Shown: piece after piece, positions 53,541 to 62,657 of the stretch
How the letters are laid out: each line of letters begins with the position of its first letter
Position numbering within the stretch: the first letter of the stretch is position 1
NCBI RefSeq assembly: GCF_900110535.1
Contig: NZ_FOJA01000001.1
Location: 372,001 to 436,000, forward strand
Direction of reading: 5' to 3'
Length of the DNA: 64,000 nt
Source of the DNA: Halobacterium jilantaiense
Lineage (GTDB): Archaea; Halobacteriota; Halobacteria; Halobacteriales; Halobacteriaceae
Notes under the pieces: model-generated
The model's database searches: none
The model's input: only the letters and a program-made list of their open reading frames with translations
What the model was told of the DNA's origin: nothing
Made by a program: the position numbers and the translations under genes

Positions 53541-54761
53541 CTACGTGTGCCCACCGAGTTTCGATATCGCCGAGAACGACCGCCGCCGGACTTCCTCGCT
53601 CTCAGTCTCCTCCACGAGTCGCTCCAGCCGCTGGCGTGACCGGTCACCGCCGACTTTCCCGAGCGCGAACGCCGCCATCGCGACCGCGTCTTCCCCGTAC
53701 TCGTCGGTCTCCACGACCTCCAGCAGCGACGTCTCCACGGACGCCCCGCCGATTTCGGAGAGCCCGGTCGCCGCGAACTGTGCGATGAGGTCGTCGTCCT
53801 CTCCGAGCAGATCCCGAAGCGCCTCGATAGCGTCCATCTTCGTCCGCTGGTCGCCAGCCACGCGACCCAGCATCCACGTCGCATTCCGGCGCTGGTGGAG
53901 CTGCGTTCCCTCCTCGATGATCTCGATGAGCGACTCCACGATGCTCGGGTCCGACCGCGCCGCCATCCGGTCGACGATGGTCTCCCGGAGTTCGTGGCTC
54001 TGGTCCGGCGGAACGTTCGAGAGAATCTCGATCAGAGAGAACACGGCCGCCCGCCGCACCAGGTCGCTCTGGTCGCCGAGGCGCTCCACGAGCGCGTCCA
54101 CCGGCTCGGCCGTCCCGAACTTCCCCAGCGAGCTGACTGCCGTCCGACGCATCGCCTCGCTGTCGTCCTCGACGACGGACAGCAGCCCACTCAAGGCCTC
54201 ATCCGTCGTCAGCCGGCCCAGTGACTCGGCGGCCTCCCGGCGGACCTTCAGGGGCTCGCCGTGCAGGCAGTCCACCAGCACGCCGGTCGCTGCCGGCTGC
54301 TCCACGCGACCCAGTGCGCGAGCAATCCGGGCCCGCACGCCGGGGTGCTCCTCGCGTTGCAGCCGCTGCGCGAGTGGCCTCGCGGAGTCCTCCACGCCGA
54401 GCAGCCCGAGCACGTTCGCAGACGCCATCCGTAGTTCGGGGGTCTCGGAGCCCAGGCTCTCCACGAACGCTTCTGCCTGCGCCCACGTCGCACCCGACTC
54501 GGGGACTTCTTTCCCCAGCCCCCGCATCAGCGCGTCGACCGCCTCCTGCTGTGTCAACGCGTCGATGGCCGCCGCCCGCACGGTCTCGTGGTCGTCGCTC
54601 ATCGCGTCGACCAGCGCCTCTAACCCCTCGGACCCCGGCTCGTCGAGGTTCCCCAGGATTTCGGCGGCGCGTCGACGCACCGTCTCCTTCTCGCTCTCCT
54701 GGAGCAACTCCACGAGCTTCTCGACGTCGCCGGAGCGCTCCAGTCCGTACAGCGATGGCAC
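53541..54761 (-). CDS. HEAT/PBS-repeat protein of the che-archaellum locus
   Basis: 406 aa made almost wholly of ~31-residue helical HEAT/PBS-lyase-like repeats (LLQESEKETVRRRAAEILGNL, MSDDHETVRAAAIDALTQ, QREEHPGVRARIARALGRV and others). No catalytic residue. A HEAT-repeat protein at this place in H. salinarum interacts with CheF and motor proteins, so a scaffold role is likely here. It lies between cheF2 and the archaellin genes, same strand. Confidence 0.9.
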   Translation of the reverse strand: MPSLYGLERSGDVEKLVELLQESEKETVRRRAAEILGNLDEPGSEGLEALVDAMSDDHETVRAAAIDALTQQEAVDALMRGLGKEVPESGATWAQAEAFVESLGSETPELRMASANVLGLLGVEDSARPLAQRLQREEHPGVRARIARALGRVEQPAATGVLVDCLHGEPLKVRREAAESLGRLTTDEALSGLLSVVEDDSEAMRRTAVSSLGKFGTAEPVDALVERLGDQSDLVRRAAVFSLIEILSNVPPDQSHELRETIVDRMAARSDPSIVESLIEIIEEGTQLHQRRNATWMLGRVAGDQRTKMDAIEALRDLLGEDDDLIAQFAATGLSEIGGASVETSLLEVVETDEYGEDAVAMAAFALGKVGGDRSRQRLERLVEETESEEVRRRSFSAISKLGGHT

Positions 54762-54831
54762 GACTAGTGGAACGCGACGCGACTACAAAATGATGACGTT
54801 CAGAAAGCGGTCCGGGAAGGGGCGATCCGTC

Positions 54832-55434
54832 TTACAGGTTGACGGCGTTCTTGTCCTTCAGGGACTCGGGAACGTTCGCCCAGTAGGACGTTTTCGAACC
54901 GTACTGCGTCGTGACGGTCAGCTGGACCTCGTCGCCGGCTCCGAGACCGCTCGTGATACCGGATGTTGAGCCGTTGCCAGCGAACATGATGACCTTGATG
55001 CGGTCGGACTGCTGGACCAGCACGTTGTCGTTGTTGCCCTTGATTGCCGTCGTGTTGAACGTGTCACTGTCAGCACTCTGTGCATCGCCCAACGACCCGT
55101 GAGTCAGTGTGAGAGCCTTGTCTGGGCCGATCCATTGGATTGTGGACTTGCTGAGGTTGATGTTGTCGGCACCTGCGGCCTGACGCACCGTCAGGTTCGC
55201 GTAGTCGACCGTCTCGCTGGTGACGTTGCCGTAGGCGGAGACGACGTCGATACGATTAGAGACCTGTGCGGAGGCTTCCTCGCCAGTCGCTGCACCCTTC
55301 GACTGGAGGAACCCAGCAGTATTAATGAGGACGCCAGCGGCGATCGCTGCGACCAGCACCATCGCGATGAACACGATGAGCGTGCCGATCCCGACCTGAC
55401 CCCGCTCGTCCTCGTCGTTGATGAACTCGAACAT
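54832..55434 (-). CDS. arlB: Archaellin B3 (third tandem copy)
   Basis: 200 aa. Class III signal [12 protein letters not shown], cleaved before [22 protein letters not shown], the assembly helix. The N- and C-terminal ~60 residues match the other two archaellins; the middle differs. Asn-X-Ser/Thr sites (NVTSET, NLTVRQ, NLSKST) are potential N-glycosylation points. Last of the three copies. Confidence 0.95.
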   Translation of the reverse strand: MFEFINDEDERGQVGIGTLIVFIAMVLVAAIAAGVLINTAGFLQSKGAATGEEASAQVSNRIDVVSAYGNVTSETVDYANLTVRQAAGADNINLSKSTIQWIGPDKALTLTHGSLGDAQSADSDTFNTTAIKGNNDNVLVQQSDRIKVIMFAGNGSTSGITSGLGAGDEVQLTVTTQYGSKTSYWANVPESLKDKNAVNL

Positions 55435-55438
55435 TAGT

Positions 55439-56026
55439 TTAGAGGTTCACCGCGTTCTTGTCTTTGAGGGACTCGGGAACGTTCGCCCAGTAGGACGTTT
55501 TCGAACCGTACTGGGTGGTCAGCGTGAGCTGGACCTCCTCGCCCGCCTTCAGCCCGTCCGTCGTGATGGATGCCGAATCCATGACGACTTTCAGGCGGTC
55601 GGACTGGTCGACGAGCACGGGGTTGTTGTTGCCCTTGATCTGCTCGGTCGTGAAGTTCTCAGCGTTGGCCGCACCGCTGTCGTAGACGAGGGTGGTGGCG
55701 GTGTCCGGGCCGATCCACTGGATGGTGGACTTGCTGAGGTTGATGTTGTCGGCACCTGCAGCCTGCCGAACCGTCAGGTTCACGTAGTCCACAGTCTCGC
55801 CGTCAGTTGAATTAACGTTGCCGTATGCGGAGACGACGTTGATGCGATTGGAGACCTGTGCGGAGGCTTCCTCGCCAGTCGCTGCACCCTTTGACTGGAG
55901 GAACCCAGCAGTATTAATGAGGACGCCGGCGGCGATCGCCGCGACCAGCACCATCGCGATGAACACGATGAGTGTGCCAATCCCGACCTGACCGCGCTCG
56001 TCCTCGTCGTTGATAAATTCGAACAT
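55439..56026 (-). CDS. arlB: Archaellin B2 (second tandem copy)
   Basis: 195 aa. Same signal and assembly helix as its neighbours and the same C-terminal [17 protein letters not shown]. The middle diverges ([30 protein letters not shown]). Only 4 bp separate it from archaellin B1, so one transcript is likely. Confidence 0.95.
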   Translation of the reverse strand: MFEFINDEDERGQVGIGTLIVFIAMVLVAAIAAGVLINTAGFLQSKGAATGEEASAQVSNRINVVSAYGNVNSTDGETVDYVNLTVRQAAGADNINLSKSTIQWIGPDTATTLVYDSGAANAENFTTEQIKGNNNPVLVDQSDRLKVVMDSASITTDGLKAGEEVQLTLTTQYGSKTSYWANVPESLKDKNAVNL

Positions 56027-56030
56027 TGGT

Positions 56031-56615
56031 TTAGAGGTTCACCGCGTTCTTGTCCTTCAGGGACTCGGGAACGTTCGCCCAGTAGGACGTTTTCGAACCG
56101 TACTGGGTCGTAATCGTCAGCTGAACCTCGTCACCGGCGGAGAGGTTGGACGCAAAGGTGCTAGGCTGGATGACAATCTTGATGCGGTCGGACTGCTGGA
56201 CCAGCACGTTGTCGTTGTTGCCCTTGATTGCCGTCGTGTTGAACGAGTCACCACTCATGTTTGCGACCGTAGCGTCGGTGTGCGTCAGCGTCGTGGCCGT
56301 GTTCGGGCCGATCCACTGGATAGTGGACTTGCTGAGGTTGATGTTGTCAGCCCCTGCGGCCTGACGCACCGTCAGGTTCGCGAAGTCGACCGACTCGCTG
56401 GTGACGTTGCCGTAGGCGGAGACGACGTCGATACGGTTAGAGACCTGTGCACTGGCTTCCTCGCCAGTCGCTGCGCCTTTGGACTGGAGGAAGCCGGCCG
56501 TGTTGATGAGGACGCCGGCGGCGATTGCCGCGACCAGCACCATCGCGATGAACACGATGAGTGTGCCAATCCCGACCTGACCGCGCTCGTCCTCGTCGTT
56601 GATGAATTCGAACAT
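56031..56615 (-). CDS. arlB: Archaellin B1 (first tandem copy)
   Basis: 194 aa. First archaellin of the tandem operon. Signal [12 protein letters not shown], assembly helix, glycosylation sequons NVTSES, NLTVRQ, NLSKST, NMSGDS. The promoter is upstream at 56685-56694. Gene order and sequence match the flgB1-3 set of Halobacterium. Confidence 0.95.
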   Translation of the reverse strand: MFEFINDEDERGQVGIGTLIVFIAMVLVAAIAAGVLINTAGFLQSKGAATGEEASAQVSNRIDVVSAYGNVTSESVDFANLTVRQAAGADNINLSKSTIQWIGPNTATTLTHTDATVANMSGDSFNTTAIKGNNDNVLVQQSDRIKIVIQPSTFASNLSAGDEVQLTITTQYGSKTSYWANVPESLKDKNAVNL

Positions 56616-56684
56616 TGTTTCGGTTGTTATCTGCCCCCACCCGGTCCGGGCATCTGGGGCTTACCACCACAAATCGGGTATCTC

Positions 56685-56694
56685 TACAAAAAGG
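56685..56694 (-). promoter_or_regulatory. TATA-like box of the archaellin operon
   Basis: CTTTTTGTAG on the minus strand, ~70 bp before the B1 ATG, giving an untranslated leader of ~45 nt; it is flanked by CTAC/GTAG half-repeats. The 161-bp gap to the 56777 gene is a divergent promoter region. Confidence 0.45.
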
Positions 56695-56776
56695 TAGGGG
56701 TGCGGTTATCACCAGTGAAAACCACGAAATCGGCGCGTACCGAACCGTTAAGCGGCTGTTGGTGTTCGGGAGAAAT

Positions 56777-57016
56777 ATGGAGAACGTGGACTTCGACGCA
56801 ATCCGCCACAGAGTGAAACTACTCGAAGATACGGGTGATTCTCGCCTGTTCGACAACCGAGACGACGTTCAGTGCCCCGTCTGCGAGCGCCCCTTCGACG
56901 AAGCGCTCGAGACAGAGCGGCGAACAGAACAGTTGAGCCCGCAGAGCGACCTGTCGTTCTGCCTCGTCAACGGAACGGACAAAATAATCCTATTCACGCA
57001 CGCGACCGATTCTTAG
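56777..57016 (+). CDS. Small CxxC 'flagella cluster' protein (DUF7385-like)
   Basis: 79 aa from ATG 56777 (MENVDFDAIRHRVKLLEDTGD). A zinc-ribbon-like CPVCERPFDE (Cys ~36 and ~39) lies in the middle. The rest is an alpha/beta segment ending TDKIILFTHATDS. A TATA-like CGTTAAG ~27 bp upstream supports this start over upstream ones. Proteins of this kind are annotated next to archaellins in other haloarchaea; function not known. Confidence 0.75.
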   Translation: MENVDFDAIRHRVKLLEDTGDSRLFDNRDDVQCPVCERPFDEALETERRTEQLSPQSDLSFCLVNGTDKIILFTHATDS

Positions 57017-57038
57017 AGATGATACCGGGTGGGAAACA

Positions 57039-57045
57039 TTTTATA
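57039..57045 (+). promoter_or_regulatory. TATA box that decides the transducer start
   Basis: TTTTATA is 26-32 bp before the ATG at 57071, so that ATG is the start. The upstream GTG at 57029 would lie before the TATA box and is not used. Confidence 0.6.
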
Positions 57046-57070
57046 CGTGGTTGCTGCCAACTACCGACGA

Positions 57071-58954
57071 ATGTTGAGCATCCTTCGCAAATTGCTTCGC
57101 CGGCAGTCCACGACGCCGGCACCGGACGGCGGCACCGAAGTCGGTGCCGTGTCTATCGACGAACCCGGCCGTGGCGGGTCAGCGCTCCGGGAGCGCTACG
57201 ATGTCGACGCAGTACACCTCGACCCCGAACTACCCGAAGAGGCGAACGATCACCTCGGGTCGCTGTTCGAGGATCAGAGCCCGAGCACCGAATCGTACGT
57301 TCCCGCCTATCAGGCTGCCGCGGTCTCCCCGAGTGAGTTCGTATCGGCCCACCGTGCAGCCGTCGACGGCGTCGTCGATGCGGCGTTCGACCAACTCCGT
57401 GAAGAGGGCGTCGACGAGGCCGCGATCGCGCGCGCTGAGAGCCAGATTCGCTTCGGGATGCACAAGGTCGTCGAGGACGCCGCTGATGGCGTCGCAGCTT
57501 TCGACACGGGCGAGGAGGATGAAGAAGAACTGAACGTCGAAGACGACGAACTCCTCGACGGCGTCGGGATGCCCGTGTTCATGCTCGATGCCGACGGCGA
57601 GGTCGTGGCGTGGAACCAGGCCCTCGCGGAGCTCACGAAGTGTTCGGCCAAGGAAGCCCTCGGCCTGCAGCACGCGAGCGAAGGATTCTACCCGGACGGC
57701 CGCCGGGCTATGACTCTCGCGGACAAGGTCGTCGAGGCACCGGAGACCGCCGACACCGAGTTCGACGTCGAGCGTGCCGACGCGACGAACGCACTGTACG
57801 TGGACTCGAGTACGATGGTGACCGCGGACGGCGAGGAGCGCGACATCCGGTTCAAGGCCAGCCCCATCTTCGACGACGACGGCGAGCTGATGGCTGTCGT
57901 CGAGACCGTCGAAGACCGCACTGAAGACATCCGTCGGGCGGATGCGGTCGAGGGGCTCGTCACCGAGCTGAGTTCGACCATCGACGCGCTATCGAACGGT
58001 CACCTGGAGCGCCGCGCGTCGTTCGAACACCAGGGCATCATCGACAAGCGGCTCGTGAACGTCGTCGACGACCTGAATGGAATGGCGGATCAGTTCGAGC
58101 GTCTCGTCGGGCAGGTCGACGGACAGACTCAGGAGCTCGCCGAATCCATCCGGCGCGCGACCGACGACGCCAACGAGATCGCGGAGACCGTGAACGAGCA
58201 GAACGACATGCTGTCGGGTGCGGCCAGCGAGATGGAGAACTTCTCGGCGAGCATGGAAGAGGTCGCGGCGAGCTCCGACCAGGTAGCGTCCGCAGCAGAG
58301 CAGGCCCAGGCCGCCGCCAAGAGCGGATTGGACGCCAGTGAGGGAGCGAGCCGGGCGACTAACGAGGTCATCGACATCAGCGACGACCTCGTGGACAGCG
58401 TCTCCGAGCTGGAGTCGAAGATGGAGGAAATCGAGGGCGTCGTCGAGGTCATCGCGGAAGTCGCCGACCAGACGAATCTCCTCGCACTGAACGCGAATAT
58501 CGAAGCGGCGCGTGCAGGTGAGGCCGGCAGCGGGTTCGCCGTCGTCGCCGACGAGGTCAAGGAGCTCGCGAACGAAACGCGTGAACACACGGAACGTATC
58601 GCTGAGCGCATCGACGACGTCCAGCAGCAGGCCAACGAGACCGTGTTGGCCGTCGAGGAATCCCACGAGCAGATTCACCGGGCTGGCGACGAGATCGACG
58701 ACGCGCTGACTGCACTCGAGGAAATCGCTGAGTCGGTCGACGAGGCGGCGACCGGCATCACCGAGGTCGCACGGGCGAACGACGAGCAGGCGTCGACCGT
58801 CGAGGACGTCATCGTCACAATCGAAGAAGTGCAGGGGCAGGCCCGCGAAGCCGCCGACGCGTCCGAGCGCATCGTCTCCGCGACGAGAAACCAGTCGGAG
58901 GCGGTCGCGGAGCTGAGCGATCGCGTCGACAGACTCACCAACGATAGCCAATGA
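57071..58954 (+). CDS. Cytoplasmic methyl-accepting transducer (Htr15-like)
   Basis: 627 aa from ATG 57071. No membrane helix. Residues ~35-150 form a helical N-terminal domain, ~165-290 a PAS domain ([26 protein letters not shown] to [14 protein letters not shown]), then a HAMP-like coil and the MCP signalling domain with the hairpin [21 protein letters not shown], followed by [21 protein letters not shown]. Senses an intracellular signal. The stop overlaps the arlD start (ATGA), unusual for a transducer. The gene order resembles the Htr15 locus of H. salinarum. Confidence 0.93.
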   Translation: MLSILRKLLRRQSTTPAPDGGTEVGAVSIDEPGRGGSALRERYDVDAVHLDPELPEEANDHLGSLFEDQSPSTESYVPAYQAAAVSPSEFVSAHRAAVDGVVDAAFDQLREEGVDEAAIARAESQIRFGMHKVVEDAADGVAAFDTGEEDEEELNVEDDELLDGVGMPVFMLDADGEVVAWNQALAELTKCSAKEALGLQHASEGFYPDGRRAMTLADKVVEAPETADTEFDVERADATNALYVDSSTMVTADGEERDIRFKASPIFDDDGELMAVVETVEDRTEDIRRADAVEGLVTELSSTIDALSNGHLERRASFEHQGIIDKRLVNVVDDLNGMADQFERLVGQVDGQTQELAESIRRATDDANEIAETVNEQNDMLSGAASEMENFSASMEEVAASSDQVASAAEQAQAAAKSGLDASEGASRATNEVIDISDDLVDSVSELESKMEEIEGVVEVIAEVADQTNLLALNANIEAARAGEAGSGFAVVADEVKELANETREHTERIAERIDDVQQQANETVLAVEESHEQIHRAGDEIDDALTALEEIAESVDEAATGITEVARANDEQASTVEDVIVTIEEVQGQAREAADASERIVSATRNQSEAVAELSDRVDRLTNDSQ

Positions 58955-59421
58955 CGCTGAACCCACGCGAGTACGATCCCGAGGAGTTGCGCAGTGCGGC
59001 CAGAGCTGGCGGGGACGAGAACATCCGGGAGCTGAAAGAACGCCTGAAAGAGCACGAGCAGACCACCGAGGAGTCGGTGCGTTCGGAACAGCTGAAACAG
59101 CTGTTGTTCATGCATTCGAGCGCGTCCGAGGCTGAGCTCGAGCGCCCGTACTTGGAGTCGATGCCGGGGAAGTACGCGGCCGAAATCACGCTGTTCGAGT
59201 GGCTGGACTTCCTGCTGGAACGGGGCGGCGTGAAGCGCGCGCTGAAGGCAATTGAGTACTACGAGACCATCGGGTGGGTGAGCGAGAGCGCCGCCGAACG
59301 CCTGCAGAGTCACGTTCGCGGCTTCTCGGGGCCTGCAGACGACAACTCACACACCGACCTGGAGATGGCGGACCACGTGCTGAGCCTGGTGTACATCGCC
59401 CGGCTGTCGTCGATGGAGTGA
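58951..59421 (+). CDS. arlD: ArlD/FlaE-domain archaellum protein
   Basis: 156 aa. The FlaE-type domain is marked by [57 protein letters not shown]-terminal coiled region ([21 protein letters not shown]). Cytoplasmic part of the archaellar motor/Che interface. ATGA overlap with the transducer gene. Confidence 0.9.
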   Translation: MTLNPREYDPEELRSAARAGGDENIRELKERLKEHEQTTEESVRSEQLKQLLFMHSSASEAELERPYLESMPGKYAAEITLFEWLDFLLERGGVKRALKAIEYYETIGWVSESAAERLQSHVRGFSGPADDNSHTDLEMADHVLSLVYIARLSSME

Positions 59422-59490
59422 GCAGTAGCTGTTCACGTTCGATTAACTTCCCCGTGCCCGATTCATCTATCTGAGAACTGGGGGAGAACA

Positions 59491-59497
59491 TTAATTA
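59491..59497 (+). promoter_or_regulatory. TATA box of the arlCE operon
   Basis: TTAATTA lies 26-32 bp before the ATG at 59523, supporting that start and excluding the GTG at 59499. Confidence 0.55.
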
Positions 59498-59522
59498 CGT
59501 GGGGCCCTCGTTATCTCACCCG

Positions 59523-60992
59523 ATGACGATTATCGACCTCACCCCGACTGTGGCTGTCTTCCTGCAGTTCGGGGCACTGGCCGTCGGGATGGCCAGTTGG
59601 CTCGACGACGAGGGGTCAGGGGACTCCGGCGGTGGCGGTGAGGGCGACGACTTCGACGTTGACGACGACTTCGACGACGACTTCGACGACGACTTCGGGT
59701 CGTTCGACGACATGGACAGCGGCGGTGGTGGCGATGGTGCGGGTGCCGCGGATTCGTCTGTCAACGAGCTCGAGAACCGCATCGAGGAACTCGAAACCGA
59801 AGTCTCGAACGTCGCGTCGAAGGCCAACACCGTCCGGAGCGAGAACGAACAGATAAGCGAGAGCGTCGAGGACGTCGAGGAGAACGTCCGAAAGCTTCTG
59901 GAGATCTACGAGATGGTCACGCGCGGCGTGAACCCGTTCGTCGACGACGTCGACCCGAACGCGGCTGGGGGCGGTCCGGGCGCGGGAGACCAGAGCTTCG
60001 GGCTGTTCGACGAGGACGAGGACGACGGAGCTGCCGACGACGACCTCGACTCCGATGTCGCGGACGCGGAGGCCGAGGAGTTCTTCGAGGACGACGCCTT
60101 CGACGACGACTTCGAGGAAGAGGAAGGCGACGACATGGGTGGCTTCGACGACGACTTCGAGGAGGACGCAGACGACGGGATGATGGACGACGATATGGGC
60201 GGTTTCGACGATGACTTCGAGGAGGGCGACGACATGATGGACGACGACATGGGCGGTTTCGACGATGACTTCGAGGAGTCGGAGGAAGACGAAGACGAGA
60301 TGATGGGCGACGACCTCGGGGACGAGGGCGAAGAGGCCGCCGGAGACGGTGGCGGAACGTCCTTCGAGGAGCTCAAAGAGGAGTACGAGTCCGGGGACGC
60401 TGACTGGGCCGAGGGCGAAGCGCCGGAGGACGAGGGCATCGAGGCCGAGAACAAGCCCGATATCGGGTTCGACGACTCGGACTTGGAGGCCGACGCCGAG
60501 GACGACGCTGAGCCAACTGACCTCGAGCCCGAACCAGAGCCGGAACCTGAGCCTGAGCCAGAGCCGGAACCTGAGCCCGAACCGTCTATCGACGAGGCGG
60601 CGGGCGCAGCGCCCGGCCCGGGGCTGGCACTCGGTGGCGACGACGGCCCGCACCTGGCGGAGCCGCCGAAGGGATACCTCTCGGACGTGATTTGTCTGGA
60701 GTGGCTCGACTACTTGCTGACCGAGTTCGGGCCGAAGAACACCGTCCGCACCATCAACTACTACGAGCGCATCGGCTGGATCGGAGAGCCAGTTCGCGAT
60801 CAGCTCTTTGACTTCCTGGAGGGGCTCACCGACTCGGACTACCTCTACCGAGAGGAGTTCGGGAGCACCGAGTTGACGATGGACGACCACCTGAAGAGCC
60901 TCGACTACATCGAGGAGCTGACCAGCGAAGACATCGAGCGGGTCATAGTCGACCGGTGCGAGGACCTCCACAGGAATGGGATTCAGCGTTAG
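59523..60992 (+). CDS. arlCE: ArlCE (FlaCE) fused archaellum cytoplasmic protein
   Basis: 489 aa from ATG 59523. N-terminal hydrophobic helix (LTPTVAVFLQFGALAVGM), an acidic coil, the FlaC/D coiled-coil (NELENRIEELETEVSNVASK), then repeated GGFDDDFEE blocks (~four to five), an (EP)n run, and a C-terminal FlaE domain (GYLSDVICLEWLDYLLTEFGP). Cytosolic ring/switch component. The length is inflated by low-complexity Asp/Glu expansions between FlaC and FlaE parts. Confidence 0.93.
   Translation: MTIIDLTPTVAVFLQFGALAVGMASWLDDEGSGDSGGGGEGDDFDVDDDFDDDFDDDFGSFDDMDSGGGGDGAGAADSSVNELENRIEELETEVSNVASKANTVRSENEQISESVEDVEENVRKLLEIYEMVTRGVNPFVDDVDPNAAGGGPGAGDQSFGLFDEDEDDGAADDDLDSDVADAEAEEFFEDDAFDDDFEEEEGDDMGGFDDDFEEDADDGMMDDDMGGFDDDFEEGDDMMDDDMGGFDDDFEESEEDEDEMMGDDLGDEGEEAAGDGGGTSFEELKEEYESGDADWAEGEAPEDEGIEAENKPDIGFDDSDLEADAEDDAEPTDLEPEPEPEPEPEPEPEPEPEPSIDEAAGAAPGPGLALGGDDGPHLAEPPKGYLSDVICLEWLDYLLTEFGPKNTVRTINYYERIGWIGEPVRDQLFDFLEGLTDSDYLYREEFGSTELTMDDHLKSLDYIEELTSEDIERVIVDRCEDLHRNGIQR
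60130..60290. repeat. Tandem repeat encoding acidic GGFDDDFEE blocks in ArlCE
   Basis: Repeated GACGACATGGGCGG followed by TTTCGACGATGACTTCGAGG units in frame, with small spacers. A second low-complexity stretch at 60525-60590 encodes alternating Glu-Pro. Confidence 0.8.
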
Positions 60993-61425
60993 TGGCTCCG
61001 CGGCGATTCTGTTCATCGCCGCGTTCGTCAGCGTCGGTATCCTGTACTCGGCTGCGTTCAACGGCTACGAGCAGGTCCAGGATGCGGAGAGCGCTCGCAA
61101 CGACAGAGTGCTGGAAGCGAAGAACACCGCCATCGAGGTTGCGAACGTCAGCTACAATGATTCGAGCGGGAACGGAAAGTTGACCGTGAACGTGACGAAC
61201 AACGGGTCGACGACATTGTCGGTGTCGGGCACAGACCTGATTACTGACGGGAGCTACGTTTCCGACGGTGCGTACATTCAGGCGGAGAGTTCGGTCGACG
61301 GGAACAGCGAGACCGACCTCTGGCTGCCGGGGGAGACGTACTCGATGACCGTCTACCAGGAACCCGAACCGAGCCGAGTCAAGGTTGTCACGTCGAACGG
61401 CGTGGCGGCGACGGAGGTGGTGTGA
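60976..61425 (+). CDS. arlF: ArlF (FlaF), archaellum stator component
   Basis: 149 aa. N-terminal membrane helix (SGSAAILFIAAFVSVGILYS), then a beta-sandwich exterior domain (NGKLTVNVTNNGSTTLSVSGT, ESSVDGNSETDLWLPGETYSM). Overlaps the arlCE tail by 17 bp. Together with ArlG it forms the pseudo-periplasmic stator. Confidence 0.92.
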   Translation: MGFSVSGSAAILFIAAFVSVGILYSAAFNGYEQVQDAESARNDRVLEAKNTAIEVANVSYNDSSGNGKLTVNVTNNGSTTLSVSGTDLITDGSYVSDGAYIQAESSVDGNSETDLWLPGETYSMTVYQEPEPSRVKVVTSNGVAATEVV

Positions 61426-61878
61426 GTGGCTAGCGTGTCCTCGTCGACGCTAATCATATTCATCGCGTCGATTCTGGTGGCCGCGTCAGTTGCGGGGACG
61501 ATGACGAGCGGCGTGCAGCGGCTGAGCGGTGCGTTGAGCGACCGGAGCGTCGACGTCAGTACGAACATCGAGACGGACGTCGAGATCATCAGCGATCCGG
61601 GGAGTCCGGGATCGGTGTACAACGAGACCGACTCCGAACTGACGCTGCTGGTGAAGAACACGGGCTCGAAGTCCCTGCCGGCTGCGCCGGGGACCTTCGA
61701 CATCATCGTCGACGGCGAGTACGCCACGAATCTGACGGTGACGGTCGTCGACGGGTCCAGCTGGAGCCCCGGCAACGTCGTGCGCGTGGACGCGTCGGGC
61801 GTGAGCCTGTCGAATGGCGACCACCGTGTGGTGGTCATCGTGAACGACGATCGCGAGGTGCTGGAGCTGAGAACATGA
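61426..61878 (+). CDS. arlG: ArlG (FlaG), archaellum stator component
   Basis: 150 aa, GTG start directly after the arlF stop. N-terminal helix ([20 protein letters not shown]), followed by a beta-sandwich ([21 protein letters not shown]). ATGA overlap with arlH. Confidence 0.92.
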   Translation: MASVSSSTLIIFIASILVAASVAGTMTSGVQRLSGALSDRSVDVSTNIETDVEIISDPGSPGSVYNETDSELTLLVKNTGSKSLPAAPGTFDIIVDGEYATNLTVTVVDGSSWSPGNVVRVDASGVSLSNGDHRVVVIVNDDREVLELRT

Positions 61879-62645
61879 GCACTCGTACTCTCTACTCGCT
61901 CGGACTCGACGAGCACGACCGGTTGAACAACGAGCTAGGTGGCGGCATCCCGGGCGGCAGTATCGTCCTCATCGAGGGCGACTACGGCGCTGGGAAGTCC
62001 GCGATGAGCCAGCGGTTCTCCTACGGGCTCTGTGAGGAGGGGAACTCGGTGACGCTCGTGTCGACGGAGTTGACCGTCAGGGGGTTCATCGACCAGATGC
62101 ACTCACTGAGTTACGACGTCGAAGAACACCTCCTGAACGAGGACCTGCTGTTCTTGGAGGCAGACGTGGACACCGGCGGGAGCGCACTGCGCGGTGGCGC
62201 CGGCACCGAAGAGGACGACAGCAGCCGTCGGAAGCTCCTGAAGCGCCTGATGGAGGCAGACAAGATGTGGGACGCGGACGTGGTGGTCGTCGACACGTTC
62301 GACGCCATCCTCCGGAACGACCCGAACTTCGAGGCGCTAGTCCGCCAGAACGAGGAGCGGCAAGCCGCCCTCGAAATTATCTCTTTCTTTAGGGATCTGG
62401 TCTCGCAAGGAAAGGTCATCGTTTTGACTGTGGACCCCTCTACTGTTGACGAGGAGGCAATCGGGCCGTTCCGGTCGATTGCCGACGTCTACCTAGAGCT
62501 ACAGATGGTGGAAGTCGGGAACGACGTCCGTCGGTCCATCGCCGTCAGGCGGTTCGCGGGGATGGGCGAGCAGGTCGGTGACACAATCGGGTACTCGGTT
62601 CGGTCCGGTACAGGTATCGTCATCGAGAGCCGTAGTGTGGCGTAA
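61875..62645 (+). CDS. arlH: ArlH (FlaH), RecA-like archaellum ATP-binding protein
   Basis: 256 aa. KaiC/RecA-like fold with Walker [12 protein letters not shown] (~34-44) and Walker [13 protein letters not shown]. Sits at the base of the motor and regulates ArlI. Start from the ATGA overlap with arlG. Confidence 0.95.
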   Translation: MSTRTLYSLGLDEHDRLNNELGGGIPGGSIVLIEGDYGAGKSAMSQRFSYGLCEEGNSVTLVSTELTVRGFIDQMHSLSYDVEEHLLNEDLLFLEADVDTGGSALRGGAGTEEDDSSRRKLLKRLMEADKMWDADVVVVDTFDAILRNDPNFEALVRQNEERQAALEIISFFRDLVSQGKVIVLTVDPSTVDEEAIGPFRSIADVYLELQMVEVGNDVRRSIAVRRFAGMGEQVGDTIGYSVRSGTGIVIESRSVA

Positions 62646-62657
62646 GGAGAACCTACC

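Noticed and set aside
57029-57070. GTG at 57029 as the transducer start
   Set aside because: It precedes the TATA box at 57039-57045, so it would not be in a transcript from that promoter.
59499-59522. GTG at 59499 as the arlCE start
   Set aside because: It is immediately next to the TATA box TTAATTA and upstream of the expected transcription start.
59616-61061. Minus-strand frame opposite arlCE
   Set aside because: Val/Leu-rich mirror of the Asp/Glu repeats; no start context or domain.
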